Of a DNA stretch of 27,756 bases, positions 8,802 through 14,792 are shown one piece after another; the stretch's first letter is position 1, and each line of letters starts with the position of its first letter. The DNA is from JAIFWC01 sp035688135 (GTDB lineage Bacteria; Patescibacteriota; Saccharimonadia; Saccharimonadales; UBA10212): NCBI GenBank assembly GCA_035688135.1, contig DASSNG010000067.1, forward strand, positions 1-27,756, in the 5' to 3' direction. The position numbers and the translations under genes were made by a program. Below the pieces are notes generated by a model. It was given only the letters and a program-made list of their open reading frames with translations. It had not been told where the DNA came from and ran no database searches.

Positions 8802-8810
8802 TGTGTATAA
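8802..8810 (-). promoter_or_regulatory. DnaA box, exact match
   Basis: TGTGTATAA on the plus strand is TTATACACA on the minus strand, matching the TTATNCACA consensus at every position. It lies between dnaA and dnaN. Confidence 0.7.
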
Positions 8811-8865
8811 GCCGGCAGCTTTACACAGGCTTTTACCTAGCTTTTCCACGGCTTGTTCACAGGCC

Positions 8866-10254
8866 TTATGCATAGAGCTTTTCCTTTAATTCATTTACAT
8901 GCGAGCGAATCGGGCTTTCATAGCTTAGTTCGCGCTGGATTTTTTCTATGGAATGGATAGCCGTGGTGTGGTCTTTGCGGCCCAGTTCATGGGCAATCTT
9001 AGGGAATGAAAGATGCAGTTCGCTGCGCAGCATATACATGGCTATCTGGCGGGGTACGACTATATCCTTATCGCGCTTTGGCCCCAGGATATCCTCAATC
9101 GATACGTGGAAATGTTTGGCTGTGCGTTCGATTATAGCCCGGGCACTGATATGTTTTGGCCGGTTCTTGGCGCCTTCGAAAATCAAGGTGGCTACCTGGA
9201 TGTCCGGCTCCACTCCCCGCATTTCGCAGAAAGCTATCAGCTGGTTCAGCGCGCCTTCCAGTTCGCGGATATTGCTCTGGACTATGGTGGCCAAAAACTC
9301 TACCACATCCTGAGGCAGTGTAATCTGCTGGCTGGAAGCCTTGGTCTGGATGATGGCGCAGCGGGTCTCAAAATCCGGAGTCTGCATATCCAGGGTCATC
9401 CCCCATGCGAACCGGCTGCGCAGGCGTTCTTCCAGTGTCGGGATATCTTTGGGCGGCTTGTCGGAACTCATGATTATCTGCTTATTGGCCTGGTACAGCG
9501 CATTGAACGTATGGAAGAACTCTTCCTGGATCTTTTCCTTGCCGGCCAAAAACTGGACATCGTCAACTATCAGAACGTCGGCGCCGCGGTAGAAGCCGGC
9601 AAAATCAGAAGTGTTCTTCCTGAACCGTAGAGCATCAACGAATTCCTGCACGAACTGTTCGGTAGAGGCGTATATCACGCGGGCGCCGGGGTTCGCGGCC
9701 AGTACCGCGTTACCCACGGCTTGGATCAGGTGGGTCTTGCCTATGCCAACTCCGCCGTAAATGAACAATGGGTTGTATTTGGTGCCCGGCGAACCGGCAA
9801 TCGCCTGGCAGGCGGCGTACGCCAGCTCGTTGCCGGCCCCCACCACGAAGTTGTCAAAAGTGTAGCGTTCGTTCAGACCCTGCCTGTATGAATGGGTAAC
9901 ACTGGCGATGGACGGTCTTGTCCTTACAGGTGTTTCGCGAATAAGTTCGGCACTATCGTCCGCTGAATCAGTTTCTCTGGGGGATGCCGTGATCCCGGTG
10001 TGTATCTTGTATTCGATTTTCTGAGGCTTTACACCATTCTTCGCCAGCACCTCCAGAACCAGGTCGTTGAATTTCCGTTCCAGCTGGTTCTTTACGAAAA
10101 TATTGGGTACACCGACTACCAAAACCTCGTCCTTGTTACGGACCAGCTGAGTGTTTTTGAACCATGTCACAAAGTTGCCGCGGGAGACGCTCAGCTCGAT
10201 TTCGCCCAGTACTGCCTGCCAAAGCCCGCTTTCCTGCATCTTTGCCTTTTTCAC
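8866..10254 (-). CDS. dnaA: Chromosomal replication initiator DnaA
   Basis: DnaA is an AAA+ ATPase that binds DnaA boxes and opens oriC. The 462 residues are of normal length. Domain I is at about 9-80 (LWQAVLGEIEL, FVTWFKNTQLV), followed by a variable linker (about 85-125). The AAA+ domain has GGVGIGKTH (Walker A, 167-175) and LIVDDVQFLAGKE (Walker B, about 228-240), and LEERLRSRF (275-282). The C-terminal helix-turn-helix has the family signature GRKDHTTAIHSIEKI (425-439). The frame opens with GTG at 10254, but GAGAAGAG-type bases sit too close to it. ATG at 10239 (residue 6, MQESGLW) has AAAAAGG upstream and matches where the family usually begins, so the true protein may be 457 residues. 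DnaA boxes upstream suggest autoregulation. Confidence 0.98.
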   Translation of the reverse strand: MKKAKMQESGLWQAVLGEIELSVSRGNFVTWFKNTQLVRNKDEVLVVGVPNIFVKNQLERKFNDLVLEVLAKNGVKPQKIEYKIHTGITASPRETDSADDSAELIRETPVRTRPSIASVTHSYRQGLNERYTFDNFVVGAGNELAYAACQAIAGSPGTKYNPLFIYGGVGIGKTHLIQAVGNAVLAANPGARVIYASTEQFVQEFVDALRFRKNTSDFAGFYRGADVLIVDDVQFLAGKEKIQEEFFHTFNALYQANKQIIMSSDKPPKDIPTLEERLRSRFAWGMTLDMQTPDFETRCAIIQTKASSQQITLPQDVVEFLATIVQSNIRELEGALNQLIAFCEMRGVEPDIQVATLIFEGAKNRPKHISARAIIERTAKHFHVSIEDILGPKRDKDIVVPRQIAMYMLRSELHLSFPKIAHELGRKDHTTAIHSIEKIQRELSYESPIRSHVNELKEKLYA

Positions 10255-10365
10255 CTCTTCTGTTAGGGTTGCTTGCTAATAATATATGCCAAAGCAGCGG
10301 TGTTTTCCACAGGCTTGTGAAAAAATACTACAGAAAAAAGCCCTGTCGGCGCCTAAGAAGAAAAC

Positions 10366-10374
10366 TTATACACA
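10366..10374 (+). promoter_or_regulatory. DnaA box, exact match
   Basis: TTATACACA matches the TTATNCACA consensus fully. It is 112 bases upstream of the dnaA reading frame, so it could serve both replication initiation and dnaA autoregulation. Confidence 0.7.
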
Positions 10375-10423
10375 AGGATTTGCCACATCAGTTAATCTGT
10401 GGAAAAAATAATCAAAACTGAGG

Positions 10424-10449
10424 ATAAACCACAAATAATTGTGGTTTAT
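10424..10449. other. Inverted repeat downstream of rpmH, possible terminator
   Basis: ATAAACCACAA (10424-10434), a 4-base loop ATAA and TTGTGGTTTAT (10439-10449) form an 11-bp perfect stem. It starts 23 bases after the rpmH stop on the minus strand. No uninterrupted T-tract follows directly; TTTT comes 5 bases later and a run of Ts further on. It could end rpmH transcription before the dnaA promoter, or be an origin element, since it touches the DnaA-box-like site at 10419-10427. Confidence 0.5.
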
Positions 10450-10472
10450 TATTGTGTTTTTCACTCCGCGTA

Positions 10473-10610
10473 TCAGTGCGAAAGACGGGCGCGGCCTTTT
10501 TGCCGGCGCCGCATGATAACTTTGCGGCCAGCTTTGGTGGCCATTCGCTTCATAAAGCCGTGTTCGCGGCTGCGCTGCCGCTTTTTAGGCTGATAAGTCT
10601 GTTTAGGCAT
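10473..10610 (-). CDS. rpmH: 50S ribosomal protein L34
   Basis: A 45-residue basic protein, too short for most gene callers. It reads MPKQTYQPKKRQRS, then HGFMKRMATKAGRKV and IMRRRQKGRARLSH. These match the L34 pattern of a TxQP motif, the HGFxxRMxTxxGRxVxxxRRxKGR core and a basic tail. The ATG is at 10610 and the stop TGA at 10473-10475. AAGG sits about 6 bases upstream as ribosome binding site. It lies on the minus strand, in line with dnaA and divergent from rnpA; in most bacteria rpmH and rnpA share an operon running away from dnaA. Confidence 0.96.
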   Translation of the reverse strand: MPKQTYQPKKRQRSREHGFMKRMATKAGRKVIMRRRQKGRARLSH

Positions 10611-10669
10611 GTCTACTACCTTAACAAATTCTCTGTTAACTATCTACCATAATCTATAAACTTATATCT
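10611..10669. promoter_or_regulatory. Divergent promoter region of rpmH and rnpA
   Basis: These 59 AT-rich bases must drive rpmH leftward and rnpA rightward. For rnpA, TATAAA at 10655-10660 (or CATAAT at 10648-10653) lies just before the ATG at 10670, implying a very short leader. TTAACA (10621-10626) and TGTTAA (10634-10639) form a small inverted repeat. No clear -35 box was found for either direction. Confidence 0.5.
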
Positions 10670-11017
10670 ATGATTACCCGAAAGCACCGCTTCCACGGTT
10701 ACGGCAGCCTGCGGCAGGTTTACCGCCGGGGTTCTATGTCCCGCGGGCCGCATCTTGCCGTCAGGTCGGCGCTAAATCCCCGGCGCAGCTCTTATCGGGT
10801 GGCGGTGGTGGTGTCGCGCAAGGTCAACAAATCAGCCGTGGCCCGAAACCGTATCCGCCGCCGGCTTTATGAGCTGGTGCGCGAATTCGGCCCGCAGATA
10901 ACTCAGCCATACGATATAGTCATCACCGTCTTTCAGAACAATATCCTGGAAGTTCCGCACCGGGACCTGAAGGGCCAGCTGAAAAAACAGCTGAAAGAAT
11001 CCGGCATCATAAAATAA
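10670..11017 (+). CDS. rnpA: Ribonuclease P protein component
   Basis: RnpA helps the RNase P RNA mature the 5' ends of tRNAs. The 115 residues are of normal length. The protein is basic, with YRVAVVVSRKVNKSAV followed by the family signature ARNRIRRRLYELVRE, and YDIVITV near the end. It begins MITRKHRFHGYGSLRQVYRRG, as expected for the N-terminal RNA-binding region. No Shine-Dalgarno precedes the ATG; a -10-like TATAAA ends 9 bases before it. yidC follows after 45 bases and yidD is not present between them. Confidence 0.95.
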   Translation: MITRKHRFHGYGSLRQVYRRGSMSRGPHLAVRSALNPRRSSYRVAVVVSRKVNKSAVARNRIRRRLYELVREFGPQITQPYDIVITVFQNNILEVPHRDLKGQLKKQLKESGIIK

Positions 11018-11062
11018 CAGGGGCGTCATGTTATGATAATTCCAGCTCGGAGTTAATTTTTA

Positions 11063-12061
11063 ATGGTTGCAAATATTTTCACGACTATAATCGTCCAGCC
11101 GATTTTCAACCTGCTGGTTGTCATATACGCGCTATTGCCGGGGCATAACTTCGGCCTGGCTATAGTCCTGTTTACTATCCTGATACGGATAATCCTGTGG
11201 CCGCTGGTAAAGAAGCAGCTTAACCAGGCCAAGGCTATGCGGGAACTGGCGCCGGAAATAAAGAAAATCAAGCAGGCCGCCAAAGGCGACCGCCAGAAAG
11301 AATCGCAGATGACCATGGAGCTTTACCGGGAGCGCGAAGTAAACCCGTTCGCCTCTATCGGCATCCTGCTGGTGCAGCTGCCTATCCTTATAGGCCTGTA
11401 CAGCGGCCTGAACCGTATCATCAAAGACCCGCACCAGATAGTCAGTTTTTCTTATTCGTTCGTCCAGCACATGCCCTGGATAAATGCGCTGTCGCATAAC
11501 ATCCACCGGTTCGACAATTCGCTGCTGGGTATAGTGGACCTTGGTAAAAAAGCCATCGGCAACAACGGTATTTATTGGCCGGCTCTGCTATTAGTTGCGG
11601 CTTCCGCTGTCACCCAGTACATCCAGAGCAAACAGCTCATGCCCCACGATAAGGAGGCCCGCGGGCTGCGCCAGATCCTGCGCGACGCCGGCCAGGGTAA
11701 ACAAGCCGACCAGACAGAAGTCAACGCCGCCGTGGGGCGGGGTACCCTGTTTTTGGTGCCCGGCATGGTATTCGTGTTCGGTCTTAATTTTGCCGCGGCC
11801 CTGCCGCTTTATTGGTTTACCAGCAGCGTAGTAGCGGTGCTACAGCAGGCCCGGATCTTAAAGGAAGATGTCGATGAGGCCGATGCATCGGTTCCGGAGC
11901 CGCGCTCCAAATCCAGGCTTAAGTCAACCGAACCGTCATCGGCCGCTATTAAAGCCTCTTCGCCGGGCCTTAAGGTAACCAGACGGACAATCAAAGAGCC
12001 CGCCAAAACAAATACCCGCTCCAAATCCTCCAAACGCTCTAATAAAAGGAGGCGAAAATGA
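11063..12061 (+). CDS. yidC: Membrane protein insertase YidC/Oxa1
   Basis: YidC inserts and folds membrane proteins, alone or with SecYEG. The 332 residues are the short form without the large periplasmic domain of Proteobacteria. The core includes FGLAIVLFTILIRIILWPL, whose R42 matches the conserved groove arginine. An amphipathic cytoplasmic hairpin (about 50-90) follows, then NPFASIGILLVQLPILIGLY, a membrane segment at about 175-190 and FVFGLNFAAALPLYWFTSS near 240-265. A long charged tail (about 275-332) ends in KSSKRSNKRRRK, probably for ribosome docking. GGAG is about 10 bases upstream of the ATG. The end overlaps jag by 4 bases. Confidence 0.96.
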   Translation: MVANIFTTIIVQPIFNLLVVIYALLPGHNFGLAIVLFTILIRIILWPLVKKQLNQAKAMRELAPEIKKIKQAAKGDRQKESQMTMELYREREVNPFASIGILLVQLPILIGLYSGLNRIIKDPHQIVSFSYSFVQHMPWINALSHNIHRFDNSLLGIVDLGKKAIGNNGIYWPALLLVAASAVTQYIQSKQLMPHDKEARGLRQILRDAGQGKQADQTEVNAAVGRGTLFLVPGMVFVFGLNFAAALPLYWFTSSVVAVLQQARILKEDVDEADASVPEPRSKSRLKSTEPSSAAIKASSPGLKVTRRTIKEPAKTNTRSKSSKRSNKRRRK

Positions 12062-12594
12062 AGTCAGATAAAAGCCGGCACTCGGATTCAGATGCTGCGC
12101 AAGGCGCAGACGAGGAACGGAACGATTCGATGGAAGAAGCCATAATGTTCGCCAAGAAATACCTGGAGGACGTGCTATCTTTCTTTGGTCTTAATACCGA
12201 CGTTTATACCACCACCGAAGATAACGAGGTAATAGAGCTGGATATACCATCCACGCATCTGAACGGATTCTTAATCGGCCAGCGCGGTGATACGCTGCGA
12301 GCCATACAGTTCACTATCAGCACGGCTTTAAAAAATAAGGGCTACTCCCATACGCGGGTAAACGTTGATGTGGCCGGGTACAAAAAGGGAAGAGCCGAGC
12401 GCCTGGCCAAACAGGCCGAGGAATGGTTCAAAGAGGTGCGTGACAGCGGCAAACCGAAAGATTTGAATCCCATGAATGCCGCCGACAGGCGGGTGGTCCA
12501 TAAGGCCGCCGAGGAATGGGGCCTGACCACTGAATCGGTAGGCGAGGGCCGCGACCGGCATATCGTTATAAACCCGGCCGCCGAAAAAGAATAA
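12058..12594 (+). CDS. jag: KH and R3H domain RNA-binding protein Jag (KhpB)
   Basis: Jag/KhpB is a cytoplasmic RNA-binding protein tied to cell-wall and division control in Gram-positives, usually next to yidC. The 178 residues hold an N-terminal acidic stretch, then a region (about 25-50) with EEAIMFAKKYLEDVLSFFG. A KH domain carries the GQRG loop (74-77) within FLIGQRGDTLRAIQF, and a C-terminal R3H domain has DRRVVHKAAEE (R144 and H148) and GEGRDRHIVI. AGGAGG at 12047-12052, five bases before the ATG, is the strongest ribosome binding site in the window. The gene starts inside the yidC stop codon, so the two are coupled. Confidence 0.95.
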   Translation: MKSDKSRHSDSDAAQGADEERNDSMEEAIMFAKKYLEDVLSFFGLNTDVYTTTEDNEVIELDIPSTHLNGFLIGQRGDTLRAIQFTISTALKNKGYSHTRVNVDVAGYKKGRAERLAKQAEEWFKEVRDSGKPKDLNPMNAADRRVVHKAAEEWGLTTESVGEGRDRHIVINPAAEKE

Positions 12595-12615
12595 GTACTC
12601 CCCTGTTCAAATTAT

Positions 12616-12643
12616 AAAAATACTTAACAAGTTAAGTATTTTT
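12616..12643. terminator. Bidirectional terminator-like palindrome, copy 2 of a pair
   Basis: Arms of 13 bases around a 2-base centre (AA) form a perfect inverted repeat, with an A-run on one side and a T-run on the other. Placed between jag and a facing gene, it looks like an intrinsic terminator for both strands. The stem is very AT-rich (2-3 G:C pairs), so it is weak thermodynamically. It contains the stop codon and last codons of the gene ending at 12632. A near copy lies in the candidate origin at 8758-8785. Confidence 0.65.
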
Positions 12644-13732
12644 AAGGGCGGCTTCGTAAACCCGCAGGGTTGCCGCGGCGGTCTTTTGCCAGGAGAAATT
12701 AGATGCCCGCAGCCGGCCTTTGATTATCAGCCGGTTCCTTAAAGCGTCACTGCCAACCACTTCGCTTATCTTCACCGCCATATCTATTGTATTCGCCGGG
12801 TCAAAGTAATTGGCGGCGTCGCCGTAGACTTCCGGCAGACAGGTGGCGCTGCTGGACACTAGCGGTGCCCCATGGGCCATCGCCTCCAGCCCCGGCAGGC
12901 CGAAGCCTTCGCTTAGTGACGGGAAGATATAGGCCGCGGTGTTCTGGTACAGCCACTTAAGCTCGCCTTCGGTAACGAAATCAGTGAACACCACCGAATC
13001 AGCCATCCGCATATTGGTCACCTTCCTTTCAAAAAAATGGTAATTCCGGTCAAGCTTACCGGCCAGCACCAGCATCAATTCAGGGTATTTCTTCTTAAGC
13101 AGAACATAAGCATCAATCAGACGGCCAAGGTTCTTATGCGGCAGCGGCCGGCCCACATACATGATGAAGCGCTTGTCCTGAAGCCGCGGGATGGGCTGGG
13201 CTGCCTCTGGTATGATGTCGGCGGCCTCGTAGGTTACAAAAATCTTTCCGGGGCTTATAGCTGCGTATTGCGCGACGTCCTGCTTCACAAAATCGGTAGG
13301 AGTAATAATATAAGCGGACTGTTTAGCCACCCTTTTTACCAGCCAGGCGTAAACTTTCTGTTTGAACTTGAAAATAAAAAGGTTTTTGCCGGGGTTCTCA
13401 AACCTTACCGTAGTCAGGTCATGGATTGTAGTTACCGCTCTGCCCTTATAGAAGGCCGGCTGCTGGGTCATAGAAAAATGTACCAGGTCCGGCCGCAGTT
13501 TTTTTATCTGCCTCAAAAGTCCTATCTGTTCAGCGAATGTGAATTCCTTATGATTTGACTTAATCACTTTAAAATCCGGCGCTATCTGATTAAAAAAATC
13601 CATCCGCGGACTTTTAGCAAGGATGATTATTTCGTGCTGCGGCTTAAGCGTGTGCAGGTGTTCTATAAGCTTATCTACGTAACGGCCGGTCGTGGTGCCG
13701 GACTCTCTTGCATCGATGACTATTCTAGACAT
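12632..13732 (-). CDS. Glycosyltransferase, GT4 family (GT-B fold)
   Basis: A 366-residue retaining sugar-nucleotide transferase. The N-terminal half has the open GT-B start (MSRIVIDARESGTTTGRYV) and VTTIHDLTTV. The C-terminal half has FIMYVGRPLPHKNLGRLIDAY and the EX7E element EGFGLPGLE (E275, E283), followed by GAPLVSSSATCLPEV, all typical of mannosyl- and glucosyltransferases. No membrane segment is seen, so it acts on the cytoplasmic face. It overlaps the upstream GT2 gene by 8 bases and probably shares its transcript. The end overlaps the terminator-like palindrome. The sugar added cannot be read from sequence. Confidence 0.9.
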   Translation of the reverse strand: MSRIVIDARESGTTTGRYVDKLIEHLHTLKPQHEIIILAKSPRMDFFNQIAPDFKVIKSNHKEFTFAEQIGLLRQIKKLRPDLVHFSMTQQPAFYKGRAVTTIHDLTTVRFENPGKNLFIFKFKQKVYAWLVKRVAKQSAYIITPTDFVKQDVAQYAAISPGKIFVTYEAADIIPEAAQPIPRLQDKRFIMYVGRPLPHKNLGRLIDAYVLLKKKYPELMLVLAGKLDRNYHFFERKVTNMRMADSVVFTDFVTEGELKWLYQNTAAYIFPSLSEGFGLPGLEAMAHGAPLVSSSATCLPEVYGDAANYFDPANTIDMAVKISEVVGSDALRNRLIIKGRLRASNFSWQKTAAATLRVYEAALKNT

Positions 13733-14738
13733 TCTTCCCTCTTAGTTTCCACCACTTACTCCTAAGACCCCTTAGCTTATCAGCATTCGGCGGTAAATCA
13801 TGTGTGATAATCGACGCTATATAGCTAACCGGCACCTTGCGGTTTTTTTGAATCTTATGGCGCTGGACCAGTTTTTTTGGCCAAAGAACAGTACCCACGA
13901 TAGTAGCTTTCAACACCGGCCCAAATTGTCCGCGCCGCAGAGCGCTTAATAATATGCCGCCGTATGCCATAACCAGCCGGGGCCAGACTTTTGGCATCAA
14001 GGCCCAGGGCACGTTCTTCCAAAGCAGCAGCGGCAGGTTCTTTAATGTCTGGTAAGTGGTAAATCCCTTGATTGCGGAGCTGGTGGCGCCAATCTGGTGG
14101 TAAACGATTGCCTGCGGCACATAGGCTACTTTCCAGCCGGACAGCTGGGCCCTAAAGCTTATGTCCACGTCCTCGTAGTAGGCAAAGAAATCCTCGTCAA
14201 ACAGACCGATTTCTTTCAGCATCTTTATCCTATATAAACTTGCGCCGCCGGATGCTCCGAACACCAAATCGCTGTTATCGAATTGCCCCTTATCTTCCTG
14301 GCCTCTGCCCCTGGCAAAAGGCAGGCCCCATATGGTGTAGGTCTCTCCTGTACTATCGATTTCCCTGCCGCCGGACTCTAAAATTTTGCAGGTAGCTATA
14401 CCGGCCTGAGGGTTGCCATCTAAAAAGTCTACCAGGCGTTTCAGCCAGTCTTTATCGGCTACGGCATCATTATTCAGCAGCGCTACATATTCGCCGTTTT
14501 GCTCAATAGCGTACTTTATGCCGGCGTTCACGCCACCCGCGAACCCCTTGTTCCTATCGTGTCTGATTAAAATCGTATCCGGGTACTCTTTTTCGATTAT
14601 TTCAGCGGAATTATCCGTGGAACCATTCTCTACCACTACAACCTGGTGGGCTCGACTCTGACCTTTCAGCGAGCCAAGGCAGGCGCGTATACGGTCCGCA
14701 CCGTTCCAGTTCGGTATAACGACGTAGACAGGCTTCAT
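13725..14738 (-). CDS. Glycosyltransferase, GT2 family (rhamnosyltransferase-like)
   Basis: A 337-residue GT-A enzyme. It has VVIPNWNGADRIRACLGSL at the start, VVVENGSTDNS (about 33-43), the nucleotide-sugar site LLNNDAVAD (N90, D91) and FFAYYEDVDISFRAQLSGW (about 184-202). These are hallmarks of the WbbL/RfbN-like group of O-antigen and galactan rhamnosyltransferases. A hydrophobic C-terminal region (LPLLLWKNVPWALMP and following) may associate with the membrane. CATATT at 14747-14752, eight bases before the ATG, is a weak -10 candidate. It is followed by a GT4 gene that overlaps it by 8 bases. Confidence 0.9.
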   Translation of the reverse strand: MKPVYVVIPNWNGADRIRACLGSLKGQSRAHQVVVVENGSTDNSAEIIEKEYPDTILIRHDRNKGFAGGVNAGIKYAIEQNGEYVALLNNDAVADKDWLKRLVDFLDGNPQAGIATCKILESGGREIDSTGETYTIWGLPFARGRGQEDKGQFDNSDLVFGASGGASLYRIKMLKEIGLFDEDFFAYYEDVDISFRAQLSGWKVAYVPQAIVYHQIGATSSAIKGFTTYQTLKNLPLLLWKNVPWALMPKVWPRLVMAYGGILLSALRRGQFGPVLKATIVGTVLWPKKLVQRHKIQKNRKVPVSYIASIITHDLPPNADKLRGLRSKWWKLRGKNV

Positions 14739-14792
14739 AAACTATCAATATGATAACAAGGATAAGATGGTTTTTGGCCGGCTGGGTGAGCT

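Larger units (their letters stand above)
8613..8865. other. Candidate oriC, part 1 (dnaA-dnaN intergenic region)
   Basis: This 253-base AT-rich gap carries a cluster of DnaA-box-like 9-mers compared with TTATNCACA. The one at 8802-8810 is an exact match on the minus strand. One-mismatch sites occur at 8652-8660, 8739-8747 and 8782-8790 (minus) and at 8853-8861 (plus). It also holds a long AT palindrome (8758-8785), a GGGG-ATAAAA-CCCC element (8662-8675) and the palindrome TTTAGCTAAA. Placement next to dnaA and this box density support an origin function; the exact unwinding site cannot be read by eye. Confidence 0.65.
10255..10472. other. Candidate oriC, part 2 and dnaA promoter region
   Basis: This 218-base gap between dnaA and rpmH holds another group of DnaA-box-like sites. 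The exact one is TTATACACA at 10366-10374. One-mismatch sites are at 10303-10311 and 10316-10324 (opposite strands, 4 bases apart), 10398-10406 and 10419-10427. A TATATT/TATTAT -10-like stretch at about 10280-10288 lies upstream of dnaA on the minus strand, without a convincing -35. Long A/T runs (10320-10338, 10403-10409) could ease unwinding. No gene is visible here. Confidence 0.65.

Noticed and set aside
8616..8873. An 85-residue minus-strand frame across the dnaA-dnaN gap
   Set aside because: It lies over the DnaA boxes and palindrome, has no family likeness, and overlaps the end of dnaA; it is better read as origin DNA.
9013..9630. A 205-residue plus-strand frame opposite dnaA
   Set aside because: Antisense to the dnaA AAA+ domain, with irregular composition and no start signal.
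10618..10642. A possible third copy of the AT palindrome between rpmH and rnpA
   Set aside because: Half-sites ACCTTAAC and GTTAACTA resemble the arms, but they are 9 bases apart instead of 2, and one arm has two mismatches; too weak to claim.
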